Shown here: positions 50,601 to 61,663 of the stretch, one piece after another | Numbering within the stretch: position 1 is the stretch's first letter | Layout: every line of letters begins with the position of its first letter | Origin: Aptenodytes patagonicus | Lineage: Eukaryota; Chordata; Aves; Sphenisciformes; Spheniscidae | Reading direction: 5' to 3' | Length of the DNA: 64,000 nucleotides | NCBI RefSeq assembly: GCF_965638725.1 | Contig: NC_134974.1 | Coordinates: forward strand, 3,122,143 to 3,186,142 | Made by a program: the position numbers and the translations under genes | Notes under the pieces: generated by a model | Databases searched by the model: none | Seen by the model: the letters and a program-made list of their open reading frames with translations, nothing else | What the model was told of the DNA's origin: nothing

Positions 50601-50822
50601 TGTGACATCTGGACTCTGGCTGAGAAACTCCAGGGAAAGGTGGACAAATGCAGGAAAATGACCCTATTGTAAGAGCCAAATTACTGCCCTCGAGCACTGG
50701 AGATGAGCTGGGTGCCTGCAGAGACATCAGGTATTAAACACAAAATGATGCAGTCTGGCCACAAGTATAAAACCAGCCATAGAATTTTACAGAGTTATTA
50801 ATAAGCCCATGTATTGGCTTTC
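44635..50822. other. unique non-coding DNA
   Basis: No gene or repeat family is recognised in this 6.2-kb stretch. AT-rich parts at 47570-48000 contain several TAATTA-like cores and may be conserved non-coding DNA. Frames are at most 132 codons (45946-46344 minus) and show no family signature. Confidence 0.5.
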
Positions 50823-51560
50823 TGTGACAAGGGTTTGGTAGTGGGGGAGCTGCAGGTGTGGTTTCTGCGAGAAGATGCCAGAAGCTGCCCCCATGTTGTC
50901 AATTCTAGCCAGCTTCAAGATGGACCCACTACTGGCCAAAGCTAAGCCCATCAGTGATGTTGGTAGTGCCTCTGTGATAACATATTTAAGAAGGGGGAAA
51001 AAACTGCTGCACAACAGCAGCCAAAGAGAGGAGTGAGAATATGTGAGAGAACCAACTCTACAAGACACCAAGGTCAGTGAAGAAGGAGGGGGAGGAGGTG
51101 CTCCAGGCACCGGCACAGAGATTGCTCTGCAGCCTGTGGTGAAGACCATGGTGAGGCAGGCTGTCCCCCTGCAGCCCATGGAGGTCCACGGTGGAGCATA
51201 TATCCACCTGCAGCCCATGGAGAATCCCACGCCACAGCAGGTGGATGCGCCCAAAGGAGCCTGTGACCCCGTGGAGAGCCTGTGCTGAAGCAGGCTCCTG
51301 GCAGGACCTGTGGCCCCCCACGGGGGATGCATGCTGGAGCAGTTTGTGAAGAACTGCAGCCCATGGGAAGGACCCACACTGGAGAAGTTCATGAAGGACT
51401 GTCTCCCATGGGTGGGTCCCCACACTGGAGCAGGGGAAGAGCATGAGGAGGAAGGAGTGGCAGACAATGTGTTATGAACCCCCCATTTCCTCTGCCCCTG
51501 CGCAGCTTGTGGGGAGGAGGTAGAGAAGTCAGGAGTGAAGTTGAGCCTGGGAAGAAGGGA
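50823..51560 (+). mobile_element. avian endogenous retrovirus LTR, 3'-truncated
   Basis: The stretch begins with TGTGACAAGGGTTTGGTAG, which I recall as the 5' edge of a common avian ERV LTR, probably ERVL class. It continues with the family's purine-rich, GC-rich body: degenerate repeats around CAGCCCATGGAG, CACACTGGAG and TTCATGAAG between about 51120 and 51440. A TATA-like stretch ATATTTAAG is at 50982-50990. Similarity ends near 51560 inside the family's LGRR-coding-like stretch, so the normal 3' part with the polyadenylation region is missing and no target duplication can be checked. No gag, pol or env sequence is next to it. A 296-codon minus-strand frame crosses the element but is antisense to it and not a gene. 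Confidence 0.75.
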
Positions 51561-54551
51561 TGCACTGATGGCGCAGGATTGTTCAGACATTAGACTTCCA
51601 TCTGCTACTTTCAAAGATGCCAGAAAAGACGATTTTTCATATGTCAAGTTGCCAGGAAACTCCATCACATTGCTCATGGGCTGGGATGTAGCTTGTCATA
51701 TCTGCTATCAGGACAACATTACCTTTCATTCCAACTCCAAAACAGAAGTAGACTATTCAGCAGTAACTAAAACATCCCTGTGTTATCAAAGCTGTTTTGG
51801 TCACAAATCCAAAACATAGCACCATACCAGCTACTGTGAAGAAAATTAACTCTATCCCAGCCAAAATGAGTACACTGGAAAAAGCCTGAAGAAACAAGAT
51901 CTCACTTCTTAGTAAGTATCTGTAAGTTACTGTCATTTCATTGCTTTGCAATACTAGCAGCAGTTTAGGCCAGAAACATCTTCTCCCTAACACAAGAAAT
52001 TCTTCAAACTCCGCCCTTGAGTCTTTTCCAAGAGAGACGGTAGAGAAAGAAGAGATCCTTTTGCCTAAAAATAACCTTTGTTTTTCTGTTTTGTCTCAGA
52101 TCTCTGAAAAATGACTGCATTTGTGAATGCTCCCTGACAAGGTATCTTTTCTCTGACGCTTTGAAATCTGTTCTTACATCTATTAGCTTTTAGCAGTTAA
52201 AGTTCACTTGCTGACCAGCATAAATGAGTCTTGTCCCTCCAGGTGTTTCTAAATTAAGCACCAGCTACTCTTCGGGTCCTTGGGGATCCCCTCTGATCCA
52301 GGGCACTCAAAGGGCTGAGAGAGGTGAGCCCCCTTCACTTCATTTTCTCTGGATTAGAGGCATTTTTATACCAACAGAGGCGTGATGTTGGGAGGCGGCT
52401 GTGCCTCCTGCTCCTGTGAGGCTTTCCTTGTGCTCCATCCCTTTCAGATTGATGCCTTGTACAGACACACAGCCCGTTAGGAAGAAACTTTTGGTGAATT
52501 TGCATTAATCTCCAGTTTCCCTGTGACAGTGATATAGAAGGACAAGTGAGATCCCATATCCTAGCACACTCATTTCAGAAACCCCAGCCTCTATGCAACA
52601 GTGTTTGCTGGCAGACTTTGAGGAGAGCTGTTTCAGGTGTCAATCACGTATGCAAAAAGCTGCTATCTCATACTCTCAGTGAAGCCAGAATCAGACTCTG
52701 TCTTGCCAGAAGTGCTTTTTGATGGGTGCTGGCTGCAATGGAGACACCATCCCACTTTAACAGCTGGAAGCTGAAGCAAGATTGGCAAAAAGGTGCACGG
52801 CTTTACCAGGGAAGCTAATGAGCTACTTCAAAAATGACCTTATGGATTGAGTGAGTTCTCCATCATCTGGAGAGAAGAGTTCGTTGTCTTTTGAGAAGTG
52901 CTCTGATTTAATTTCTGATGACTGAGTATGGTGTCAGAGTCTCTGAAGGAGGTGCTGCAGCCCATGTTACTGTCAGACTTTATCCTTTTAATCCATTCTG
53001 ACCAAAACCATCCATCTCCAAGAGATGGTTAACACCTTGGAAGTGATGAGTGTGTTCAGAGCACCTTCATATTCCTGGAGGACAAAGCAGACAGGAACTG
53101 CTTGCAAGCTTTCAGGATCCCAGAGCAGCTGGCGGACCTAGAGCTGCTCAGGCTACAAATTTGTCTGAGATGAGATAAGGGCTTGCCACCCAACAAGGTC
53201 AAGGAGGAACCTATGAAGCCAGAGTGGGGGAGCAGCCACAGGGACCTTGCCATGAGGTAAAGGAGTAATTGGGCATTGCCATTATACATTTTGGATCCCT
53301 CAAGCTTCATCCCAGTCAGAAACACCTCCATTGCTCCTGGGAAAATGATACTTGCTCCAGTGGAAGATCCTTCTAGATCTACCACGCACAGCTGGATGTG
53401 TGTCTAGCCTCCACGTCATCCCAGGACATAAGCTTCCTAGCCCAAACAACCCTTTCTGCCTATAACAACCCTACTGCCAGTAACGTTGTTATAACCGTGA
53501 GTTATGGCGTTGTCCTCTGAAGCCACTTGGTTCTCCCCTGTTATATCATAATTGCTCAAAGTACTGGCTAATTTGTCCATTATTATGGGGTTTATCAATT
53601 CCCCTGTTGCTGATTTGACATGCTGTGCTTAGCTCTGGCTGTTCTCATGCTCTGCTCTCTGGCAGTTTGCCAGAGCTGATGGAATCTGTGCAAGGCACAA
53701 CAAGGATTTTTGGCTGACTTTTGCCTGAGACCTCCCTTGGTATGTTTTCCACCTGACTGATGCCATCCCTGGATCTTCATGACTGCAAAATTCCTTCTTT
53801 AAATAGGTTCCTGGTCCTCTCTGGAGCAATGCACACAGCAGTGGATTTATTTGGATTTTTTTTTTTTGTTCATGCTTTTGAGAGCAAATTCCCATCAGAA
53901 AACCCCATGCCCATCATTTGTAATAAAACTCTGCAGTCCCCTGGCAGGCAGCATGGTTCTGCACCATCCAGTGACAGCCAGCCCTTTGCCTTGTAAGAGA
54001 TTTATTCCCTAGGACATAGAGCAGTAATCAACCGTCTCAGGACTTGAGTCTCTGGCATGTGGGTCAGGTTTAACTGGCTGGCTCCTTTCGGTGATTTTGT
54101 AGGAATTCACTGATTCTGCACTGATTTATAATATCTCGCAGACTCTCAGCTCCCATTGGTCCCTACAGTACTGTTCATGCCTTGCATAGACCTTCCATGG
54201 TACCAATGTGGATTAAGCACACAGGGATTAGAGTCAAAGGGATGTGGCAGAAAAGGCTATTTCTGTCTTGGCTCAGCTCAGCATCTGTTGAGAGCCTGAT
54301 ATCAAGCTGTTGTATGTTGTCTTAGCTGATGATTGTGGGTGTACAGGGAACAGGCACTAGAAGAGTTAATTGATGTGGGTTATTATTTTTAATAAGGCAG
54401 GAACCTGTGTCGTATGCATGCACTCTGGGCAAGGATTGTGCACTGCAAGGCACAGCCTGGTGTGAACCCATTTCAGAGCTGGCTGCTGCTAGTGATCGAC
54501 ACATGCATCCATCTCCCTTCCTCATCTGCTGCTCACCCTCATATCGTGTGA
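51561..54551. other. unique non-coding DNA
   Basis: No gene or repeat is recognised. A minus-strand frame of 109 codons (53056-53385) is the longest clean one and has no domain I know. A T-run lies at about 53856-53867. Confidence 0.5.
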
Positions 54552-54556
54552 GTCCC
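54552..54556. repeat. target-site duplication, left copy
   Basis: GTCCC directly before the LTR, identical to 55148-55152. A 5-bp duplication fits ERVL-class integration. Confidence 0.85.
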
Positions 54557-55147
54557 TGTGCTGGTTTTGGCTGGGGTAGAGTTAATTTTCTTCATAGTAG
54601 TTAGTATGGGGCTGTGTTTTGGATTTGTGCTGGAAACAGTGTTGATAATACAGGGATGTTTTAGTTATTGCTGAGCAGTGCTACACAGACTCAAGGACTT
54701 TTCTGCCTCTCACCCCACCCCACCAGCGAGTAGATTGGGGGTGCAGAAGAAGCTGGGAGGGGACACAGCCGGGACAGCTGACCCCAACTGACCAAAGGGA
54801 TATTCCACACCATATGACGTCATGCTCAGCATATAAAGCTGGGGGAAGAAGAAGGAAAGGGGGGATGTTTGGAGTGATGGCATTTGCCTTCCCAAGTAAC
54901 CGTTACATGTGATGGAGCCCTGCTTTCCTGGAGATGGTTGAACACCTGCCTGCCCATGGGAAGCAGTGAATGAATCCCTTGTTTTGCTTTGTGTGCGTGG
55001 CTTTTGCTTTACTTATTGAACTGTCCTTATCTCAACCCACGAATTTTCTCACTTTTACTTTTACAATTCTCTCCCCCACCCCACCGGGGGGGGAGTGAGC
55101 GAGCGGCTGTGTGGTGCTTAGTTGCCGGCTGGGGTTAAGCCATGACA
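54557..55147 (+). mobile_element. complete solo LTR of an avian endogenous retrovirus (ERVL-like)
   Basis: The element is 591 bp, starts TGTGCTGG, ends CATGACA and is flanked by identical 5-bp GTCCC duplications, so both ends are certain. I recall the sequence as an LTR family widespread in neoavian birds. The U3 part contains a perfect CRE palindrome TGACGTCA (54815-54822) and, eight bases on, a TATA box ATATAAA (54831-54837). The R/U5 side has the T-rich stretch near 54975-55010 and a G-run at 55086-55093. No internal retroviral genes lie beside it, so the provirus was lost by recombination between its two LTRs. The exact duplications suggest a fairly recent insertion. It may still work as a promoter or enhancer; that is inferred from the motifs only. 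Confidence 0.92.
54815..54837 (+). promoter_or_regulatory. CRE palindrome and TATA box of the solo LTR
   Basis: TGACGTCA (54815-54822) is the full 8-bp CREB/ATF site. ATATAAA (54831-54837) begins eight bases after it ends. The arrangement is that of a compact cyclic-AMP-responsive core promoter. Transcription would be expected to start about 25-30 bp downstream of the TATA box, near 54860-54870, reading to the right. Confidence 0.6.
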
Positions 55148-55152
55148 GTCCC
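55148..55152. repeat. target-site duplication, right copy
   Basis: GTCCC directly after the LTR, the partner of 54552-54556. Confidence 0.85.
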
Positions 55153-56107
55153 CACTGGTGTATTTGAGATTTGCTTTTGCTACAGGCACAGTGGGGAAAC
55201 ACAGGAATCTGCTGGACTGAGCAGCCTCCTCTTGCCCCCATCTCCTAGGACAGGGCAGGCTTTCGCCATGCAGGCCACAGATGGTACTCAGTATCTCATT
55301 CTGCCTTTGTGCTTTCCCTCACAGCTGCTCCCTCATTTACTGAGCAAAGCCTTTCGAAGTGGCAGAAGGACACTATTTTGCCTTAATGCCATCATTAAGG
55401 GCTTGGCAAAGGTGCTCAGTCATGCACTACCAAGGAAAGATGTGATGCTGGGCTGTCCATGAGGATTGAGGAGACTGGGAACCTGCTTCCTAGAAGATGC
55501 CCTGATATTTCTACTGAAGAGGACTGTGGGCTGACTGTGAGGCTTGTGAGATCTCTACCCACACCACAAAGGTGGAGCATTGCCTCCTCTCTGAAACAGC
55601 CGAGCCCTGCTGCTTCAGGACAACAAACCTCAGCTCTGCATGCACCAGAAATGATGGCAAATGTGGCACAGAGAATCGGGTCAATAAAACCAGAATAAGC
55701 CAAAGGGAATGACAAAGACACTGGCCGAGCTGCACGCATCCCACCCTACTGGGCAGCAGGCTGTTCTTTCTGCACTTTGATATCTGGCCTCAAGATGCCA
55801 CAAAAACATCTGGTTCTTCTAATCAGCACCAGAAATGGTGTGACTGAGGAGAGCAAAATGGTGGTGCCCTTGTGATCAGCTACCAGTAGCAGATGTTGAT
55901 AGAAATGCTGCAGTCTCAACACAGAGGTTGCTTTTCTGCTGCAGTGCGGAATGACTATTTTCCTCCGGAGTTTGGTCAAGGCTAGCCCAAACAGTGCTGC
56001 TGCTCTCTGTGAACAGACTGTCGATCTCCAGTAAATTTTAAAACTTTCCAAAATTTACAATTTCCAGTACAATACTCTATCAGGTCATTCTGCTAATGAT
56101 AAATAGG
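55153..56107. other. unique non-coding DNA
   Basis: Nothing recognised. Plus-strand frames entering from the LTR region (55142-55462, 106 codons) and minus frames of about 107 codons have no family signature. Confidence 0.5.
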
Positions 56108-56132
56108 AAAAAAAGAAAAAGAAAAAAAAAGA
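56108..56132. repeat. A-rich low-complexity tract
   Basis: Runs of A broken by single G residues, with no retroposon body recognised beside it. Confidence 0.85.
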
Positions 56133-56964
56133 ACTTAGAGAGGAACTTGAAGTAAAAAGCTACGAAGTTGCTTCATTTCAAAGAGTGGATCATTCATTGA
56201 ATCTTGGCGACAGAAAGGCTGGGGACATGCAAGGCTGGAAAGCTTTGGTTTGCAGAATAACCCACTCTCAGAAGTCAGGGCACTGCTATTTAAACAACAA
56301 ACATCTCACGTGCAATCCCATGCTCCCCTCGTAAATAGTGGCCATGGGCTTGCAAGGGCTGCTTCTCTTCCTTTGTGCTGTCAGTGCAGAAGAGTATCAG
56401 CCTTGAAATGCCATTACTGGAAAGGCAAAACTGTAGAAGAATATAACAATGAACTTGGAAGAGCCTTGCTGGATGCTGTCCCCAGGCTATGAGAAATGTA
56501 GCAAGCAACCTGTCAGAAGATGACACAGAAAGGAGGGCAGCCAAGGCAGCCTGCAAGGCAAATACGGAAGCTGAGGGCACAGTCAGTGAAGGATTTGGAT
56601 GCTGGCAGAGAGCTGCACCTTTGCAATGGGCTGATGCCCGCAGTCAGAGGTGTGAATGCAGCTGCTGAGCATGCGACAGCCTTGCTGGAGAACAGGTTTC
56701 AGACTTGTCCATCTTTGTGACGCACCGTCCTGATGGTGGGGAGAACTCATAGGTCTGTCCTGTGGGCTAGGACTCTTGCAAATGGAAATGTCTAAATGCA
56801 GGTCTCTCCACACACAGGAAACATGGCTATTTTCTATTAAATGCCATGTCTCTCAGGCAGCATCCACCTGCGATCCTGCTCTGAGGGATCTGCACCACCA
56901 TGAAAGCCTGTGTTTCTCTTTGAGGGATGTTCTCCCTTCCTGCTGCTGCATTAGCAATTTTAGG

Positions 56965-57720
56965 TGCCCGCTCGGCTGCCGAGGCGAGCAGCTCTGGTGC
57001 CGCTGCGATCCACAGTGGAGCGCTCCAGCGCGCTGTACGAGGGGGTCTCCTGTAACTCTGCTGGCTCGATCAGGGAGCAATGACATCTACCTGGCAGAAG
57101 GCTATGTCTGTGACTGACGCAGCTTTGCAGACAGAGCTCCAGAGGGAACATGCTGCTACCCACGTGTCAGGCTGCAGACTGTCCCCTACTCCTACACTGG
57201 TACGGGATGGCAGCAGTGAGCACCCTTGTGGGAGGTGCGCCCAGGGATAGGAACTCCTCAGCTTAGTGGCAGAGCTCCGGGAGGAGGTGAGTAGGTTGAG
57301 GGGTATCTGGGAGTCTGAGAAGGAGGTTGACTCCTGGAACTGCACCCTACCTTTCCTGGGACAGGCCTGTTGGGCAGACAGGACACATGATATGGAGGAT
57401 TCTCTAGCCACTCTCCACGCCACAGAACGTGGTGACCTAAGGGCTAGGGGGGAATGGCAGCAAGTTCCTGCCCAGTGCAGCAGGCACATCTCCTCTGCGA
57501 CTACCCCACCTTCCCAGGTGCCCTTGTACAATAGGTATGAGGCTCTGGAAGTGGAACCAAACAATGATGAGGACGATGGTCCATCAAGGTTGGAGGTGTC
57601 ACTGAGGTTAAGTCAGCCTATGCACCACATGAAAACTACTTCCATTAAGAAAAAAAGGGCAGTTATTGTCATAGGAGACTCTCTTCTGAGGGAAACAGAA
57701 GGCCCAATATGCTTGTCTGA
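56965..57720 (+). pseudogene. CR1 LINE 5' end with ORF1 (esterase-type) fragment
   Basis: A CpG-rich 5' UTR (about 56965-57200) leads into CR1 ORF1. The open frame 57266-57775 encodes, in order: a coiled-coil start MAELREEVSRLRG with ESEKEVDSWN (residues 1-25), a low-complexity linker, NRYEALEVEP (from residue 89), IKKKRAVIVIGDSLLRETEG (GDS at residues 137-139) and PIC. The GDS serine belongs to the SGNH esterase domain found in CR1 ORF1 proteins, which bind RNA and act with the ORF2 polymerase. Similarity ends near 57720, about 14 residues after GDS; the last 18 or so codons are unrelated. The rest of ORF1, all of ORF2 and the 3' tail are absent. Upstream of 57266 the frame is shifted. This is unusual, because CR1 copies normally lack the 5' end instead. 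Confidence 0.85.
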
Positions 57721-60700
57721 GAACGCTGCTCCCCTGCAGTACATGATTTCTCCTCAGATGTTTGTGGGTCATTAATAACTGTTGACTTTCCACTTTTGAT
57801 GTCACAAAACAGGTTGTTTATTTCATAACGTTCATTTAAACACTATTTCTTGAAGGGAGTAAGAAAAGGCCTTTTAAGAAGGAAAGAAAGGAGAAGAGGA
57901 ACTTACTGGAAGAGAATTTGGATGAGGAAGAAGGTGAAGAAAGGACGGGAGCCGAGTATGTGATCCAGGAGAGTCTAAGTATAAAATGACCGCAGCAATT
58001 AGCACAGACAAGAAGGAGCTGCAGTGCCTAATGCACAGGGAGAGTGAGAGCCAGTCCTAGAAAAAAAAGAATAAAAGCATTTGGTGTGTTCGACCTCACA
58101 AACTGCAGGGTATAACAGATTGCTTCCTAAAAAGAAGTTGGGGTGGGAAACAGCAGAGGAAGGTGCTTAAGCCGGAGGACTATGCTCCCAAATGTGGACA
58201 TATTACAAAGCAGTCAGGGTTCATTTGCACTGAAAACTGAATTAACTTTTCTAGTATCAGAAGTAGGATGCTGTGAAGCCGCTTCTGGTGGGCAGAGTGG
58301 GCATAGGAGATGTGGTTGATGTGAAGGCAAAGGCTGACAAGTTTATGAAATGAATTATTTGATGTGGAGTCTGTGATGGCCAAGGACTCAACACAGTGAG
58401 TGGGAGATGGGTATCCAAAATGGAGCATCCTCATCTGAGCTCATGTTTCCAGAAGGGGCGCTACCCTTGTACAGAGCAGCAAGGGATCACTTTGGGTGTC
58501 TGAACATAGATGCACCACAGTAGCCACTGGGTTTCCCCTAGGTCCTCTGAGTATGTCTTATGTCCTGTCGGACATCTGATCTGGCACTGGGACTCGCTCC
58601 CTTATGACAGCAGGCTCCAGCTGTGCTCCATGACCCAAATGTGCTCCTGTCCAGATGCTGAAGCTCCCAAAGTCCAGGCGTTGCATCCATGCCCTGAGAG
58701 CTGTGTGATAATACTGCCCCATGTTTGCAGCCAGCCCCTGCTGCTCGTGTGCTGTTCGGTGGTTTTCCTGACATTCTTCCTGTTCCTTTGTTTCTGTTTT
58801 TGCCTGAGCTTTTGTATGTGAATGTTTGAGCTTGTTTATCTGTTTCAACTGAAAAACTCCACAAGCTCGAGCAAAATGCTAATAAGAAGCATTAGCTGCA
58901 GCTAATTGAACTGCTTCTATGATCCTCCATAATTACCTCCTGGTACAGCACCTACCCTGAGAAAGGCTGTCTAAGGCAGGCAGAATGGATGCCAGAGATA
59001 ATCAGAGACGAGATCTGGGAAAAGTGTTTAATTTTCTTATCCAAATTAAGATTTTTTTGGATTGATTACCTCACTAAATATTTGCTGTTGAGAGCAAACT
59101 AAGCTGGTGCTGGTGGGGACTGCAAAGGGAATGACGGGTGCTCAATTATTTACAGACTTGCTTGGCTAGCTGAGTGTGCACCAGGAATGCAAAGAGAGCC
59201 GTCACTGGGAATCTCATCGGAGATTTTTCATTGGGAGTAAAAAGCAAGCAATGACAAGAGGGAATGTTCTCCTGAGTCAAAATGCTGAAACTTGCCCAGT
59301 GATAAATAGAGCTGTCACCAGGGCTTGATTATCACATCCAGAGCATGCCTTTCCCCCCATCTTTCCCCAAACACCTTGAGTTTGCAGACAAGGAGCATAT
59401 ATTGGGTTGGCACAGAACTTTGAGGTCAGCAGGTGCAATTGCTTGCAGTGCCTTTAGAAATCACCATTAATAAATGCACTAGCTTTCTCCTAACCTAGCT
59501 TGTAGGTCTCTTATTGGTGCAGCCCCCTTAGTTGGGTTGGATGTACTGCACACTAAGCGTGTGTGGCTGACTCCTTGCTGAGCGGTCAACGCCTTGCTTG
59601 TCCTGATCTTTCATAGATCTCTATAACTCACAGAGATAGAGACAGCTCCTAACAATTAAAACCAGATTTATATGCTGTGCAGAGATGATGCAAATTGTCA
59701 CAACATTTTATGAGTGTGGTCCAGGAGAACTGCAGTCACAAACCATACATTAGGCTTGCAAGTGAAGCCAAAATCATGTATTCTTCAAAATGGGAGAAGG
59801 AGAATTTGGCAGCAGTAGCAATTAATAAGCTATGAAATATGGGTTGCTGTTTAGGAAGCTCAAATATCAATGAAAAGCTATACAGCCAAGCAGAGCAAGC
59901 AGTGGGAATGATTTTATACACAAATATATATCTCTCTCAAAAAGAAAAGGAATCCTTGCAGTGGCATTGCATATCTCACTGGTTGCAGATGCTAAAACTG
60001 TTGTTAAAGATCTAGAAAATCTTAGATGGTTTGAAGTCGTGTATTTAGGAAGAAGCAGGATAATGTCATTTTGCATTCACAGCAAAATAGGAATCATATG
60101 AACCTCTGGCTGCAGTTTGGGAGGACTGTGGGGAGATCATTCCCCTTTCCACTGAACTGGGGCTGGCAAGTAATGGTCCAGCCTGTTAAAAGCTGCTGAT
60201 CAGGACAATGCCCTGTGAGGATTCGGACTTCTTCCCGTCTGTGCTTGTAGGTGCCTGATTGCACTGGCCCATGCCAGTTCTAGCTGTGGAGTCAAGCCTG
60301 GACCTGGGACTGCCGCTGAGACCTTATCAACAAAGAGGTGAACTGCTTCATCCCTGTTACTTCATGCTGCTACAGACATTGCTCATGTTTATTCATCCCA
60401 TTATGGTGTTTCTATTTGTTCAGTTGTAACATTAACTAGGCAAGATGCCAAAAAGCATCTGCTAATATTAAGCATATAATTATGCCAATGATATGATTGC
60501 AAGTTCAGCTTCACTTGCTGCTATGAGATGGTGCTAGTTTGTCTGATAAAGAGAACTATGTTGACATACTATATGCGCAAGCTTCTTTTAGGCCTTATTT
60601 ACACCGTAAGTTACTGAAGGGAGCTACATGTTCATGTGTGTATGTATTTTCCACTATGGGCTTTCATCCTGATCAGCTGGAGAGAGGAACAGCGTGAGGC

Positions 60701-60767
60701 CATTGGCGCTGTTTGTGTTTGTAGAGTACTGTGTTTTCGGCCTGTGTTGATTACTGTGGCTGGCTGT
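57721..60767. other. unique non-coding DNA with AT-rich palindromic block
   Basis: No gene is recognised. A purine-rich stretch (57850-57990) gives a 49-codon charged frame that I do not trust as coding. The part 58860-59300 is AT-rich with homeodomain-like cores and a perfect 16-bp palindrome (58891-58906). The rest carries no recognisable feature. Confidence 0.5.
58891..58906. repeat. perfect 16-bp palindrome with TAAT cores
   Basis: ATTAGCTGCAGCTAAT is its own reverse complement. Another GCTAAT lies just before it (58878-58883). About one perfect 16-bp palindrome is expected by chance in 64 kb, so by itself it is not significant. Confidence 0.9.
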
Positions 60768-60790
60768 TCGTGTGTGTGTGTTTGTTTGTT
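60768..60790. repeat. short (TG)n/(TTTG)n tract
   Basis: Several TG units passing into TTTG units. A simple repeat. Confidence 0.75.
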
Positions 60791-61553
60791 GTATGCGCCT
60801 GTTGGCAATACATGCTCAGTCTCACCCCAGCACAACCTGGGACATGGAGCCTCGCCTTTAGCAGGCTACAGGATATGGAAAATCCTAACTCACACTCACG
60901 TTCCCCTCGGATGCTCATGCTGGACTTGGGGAATACAAGGGGCAGTGAAGAGCAAAGGATCAGATGGGTGCATGTCCTCCAAGGTCTTGGGAAATGACTG
61001 TTTCTTGTGGATAAACTCTGCTTGCCCCTGCAGGACTGTCTCTGGGCCAGTTTGCCCCTACTCCCTCTGCACTTCAAGATCTTCCGTAAAGTGCCGCAAA
61101 AGGGGTTTCAGAGATGCTGTCTGTCTGCAAAACCCCTACCTTACTGCAGTGTTGGACTATGCAGGCAGGAAGCACCTTTACCTATGCTGAGCCATTTCTG
61201 GACTCCTTCAGCTGCCTGATCCAGCTTGCCCCTGGCTAAGGAGGTGAGCCTCATCCTTTTGGTCCTGAATCTAGCAGGACATCCCCTCCAAAGTACCAGC
61301 TCCTGAGCCCAAAGCCTTCCTCAGTCCTCTTTCTTTAACACACACCATTTTGAACAGATCAGAGGGGACAGTTCCAACAAGGTTTGGGGACAATCCCTTA
61401 ATTTTGATTGAAAGAATGGCCCAGTGAGGTCCTCGGTCTGCAGATGTGAAGGCAGAAGTTGGTAGCACACTACTTTGTGGGTACTCATATCGTGCTTAGC
61501 TTAGATGAAAGGGCCAGGAGGTGCCAGTTGAGCTTGCTTTTTATCCCACCACA
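60791..61553. other. unique non-coding DNA
   Basis: Nothing recognised. A 184-codon plus frame (60636-61190) spans the TG tract; it is cysteine-rich with no known domain and overlaps several others. Confidence 0.5.
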
Positions 61554-61663
61554 ATGGCAGTGGCCTTGAAGGCACTAATAGGCCTTAATGACCCTGACCA
61601 ACCTCATCCCACACCATCTGCCCATGGGCCCAGGAGTCCCATTTCAGTTCAGCCAGGGGCACT
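61554..61663 (+). repeat. dispersed repeat of unknown family, copy B
   Basis: This is the partner of the copy at 39774-39865, in the same orientation. The shared core is GGCCTTGAAGGCACTAATAG and the following 24 bp. It also shares the GGGCCCAGGAGTCCCATTTCAG end. Similarity outside these limits is not evident. Confidence 0.6.

Noticed and set aside
50787..51677. 296-codon minus-strand open frame, the longest in the window
   Set aside because: It runs antisense through the truncated LTR, is made of low-complexity Ser/Pro/Cys-rich text caused by the LTR's repeated units, and has no domain.
56965..57040. CpG-rich stretch considered as a gene promoter island
   Set aside because: It coincides with the CR1 5' UTR, which is CpG-rich in this family; no host exon follows.
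57840..57989. 49-codon charged (Lys/Glu-rich) frame that could look like an exon
   Set aside because: It results from a purine-rich stretch; the length is within chance, and the upstream acceptor-like AG lacks a good pyrimidine tract.
59938..59976. Text similar to a reptile repeat (AAAAAGAAAAGGA then CTTG..GTGGCA)
   Set aside because: The similarity covers under 40 bp with several mismatches in AT-rich DNA, too little to call.
60636..61190. 184-codon plus-strand frame rich in cysteine
   Set aside because: It spans a TG/TTTG simple tract, which explains the Cys/Val runs, and resembles no known family.
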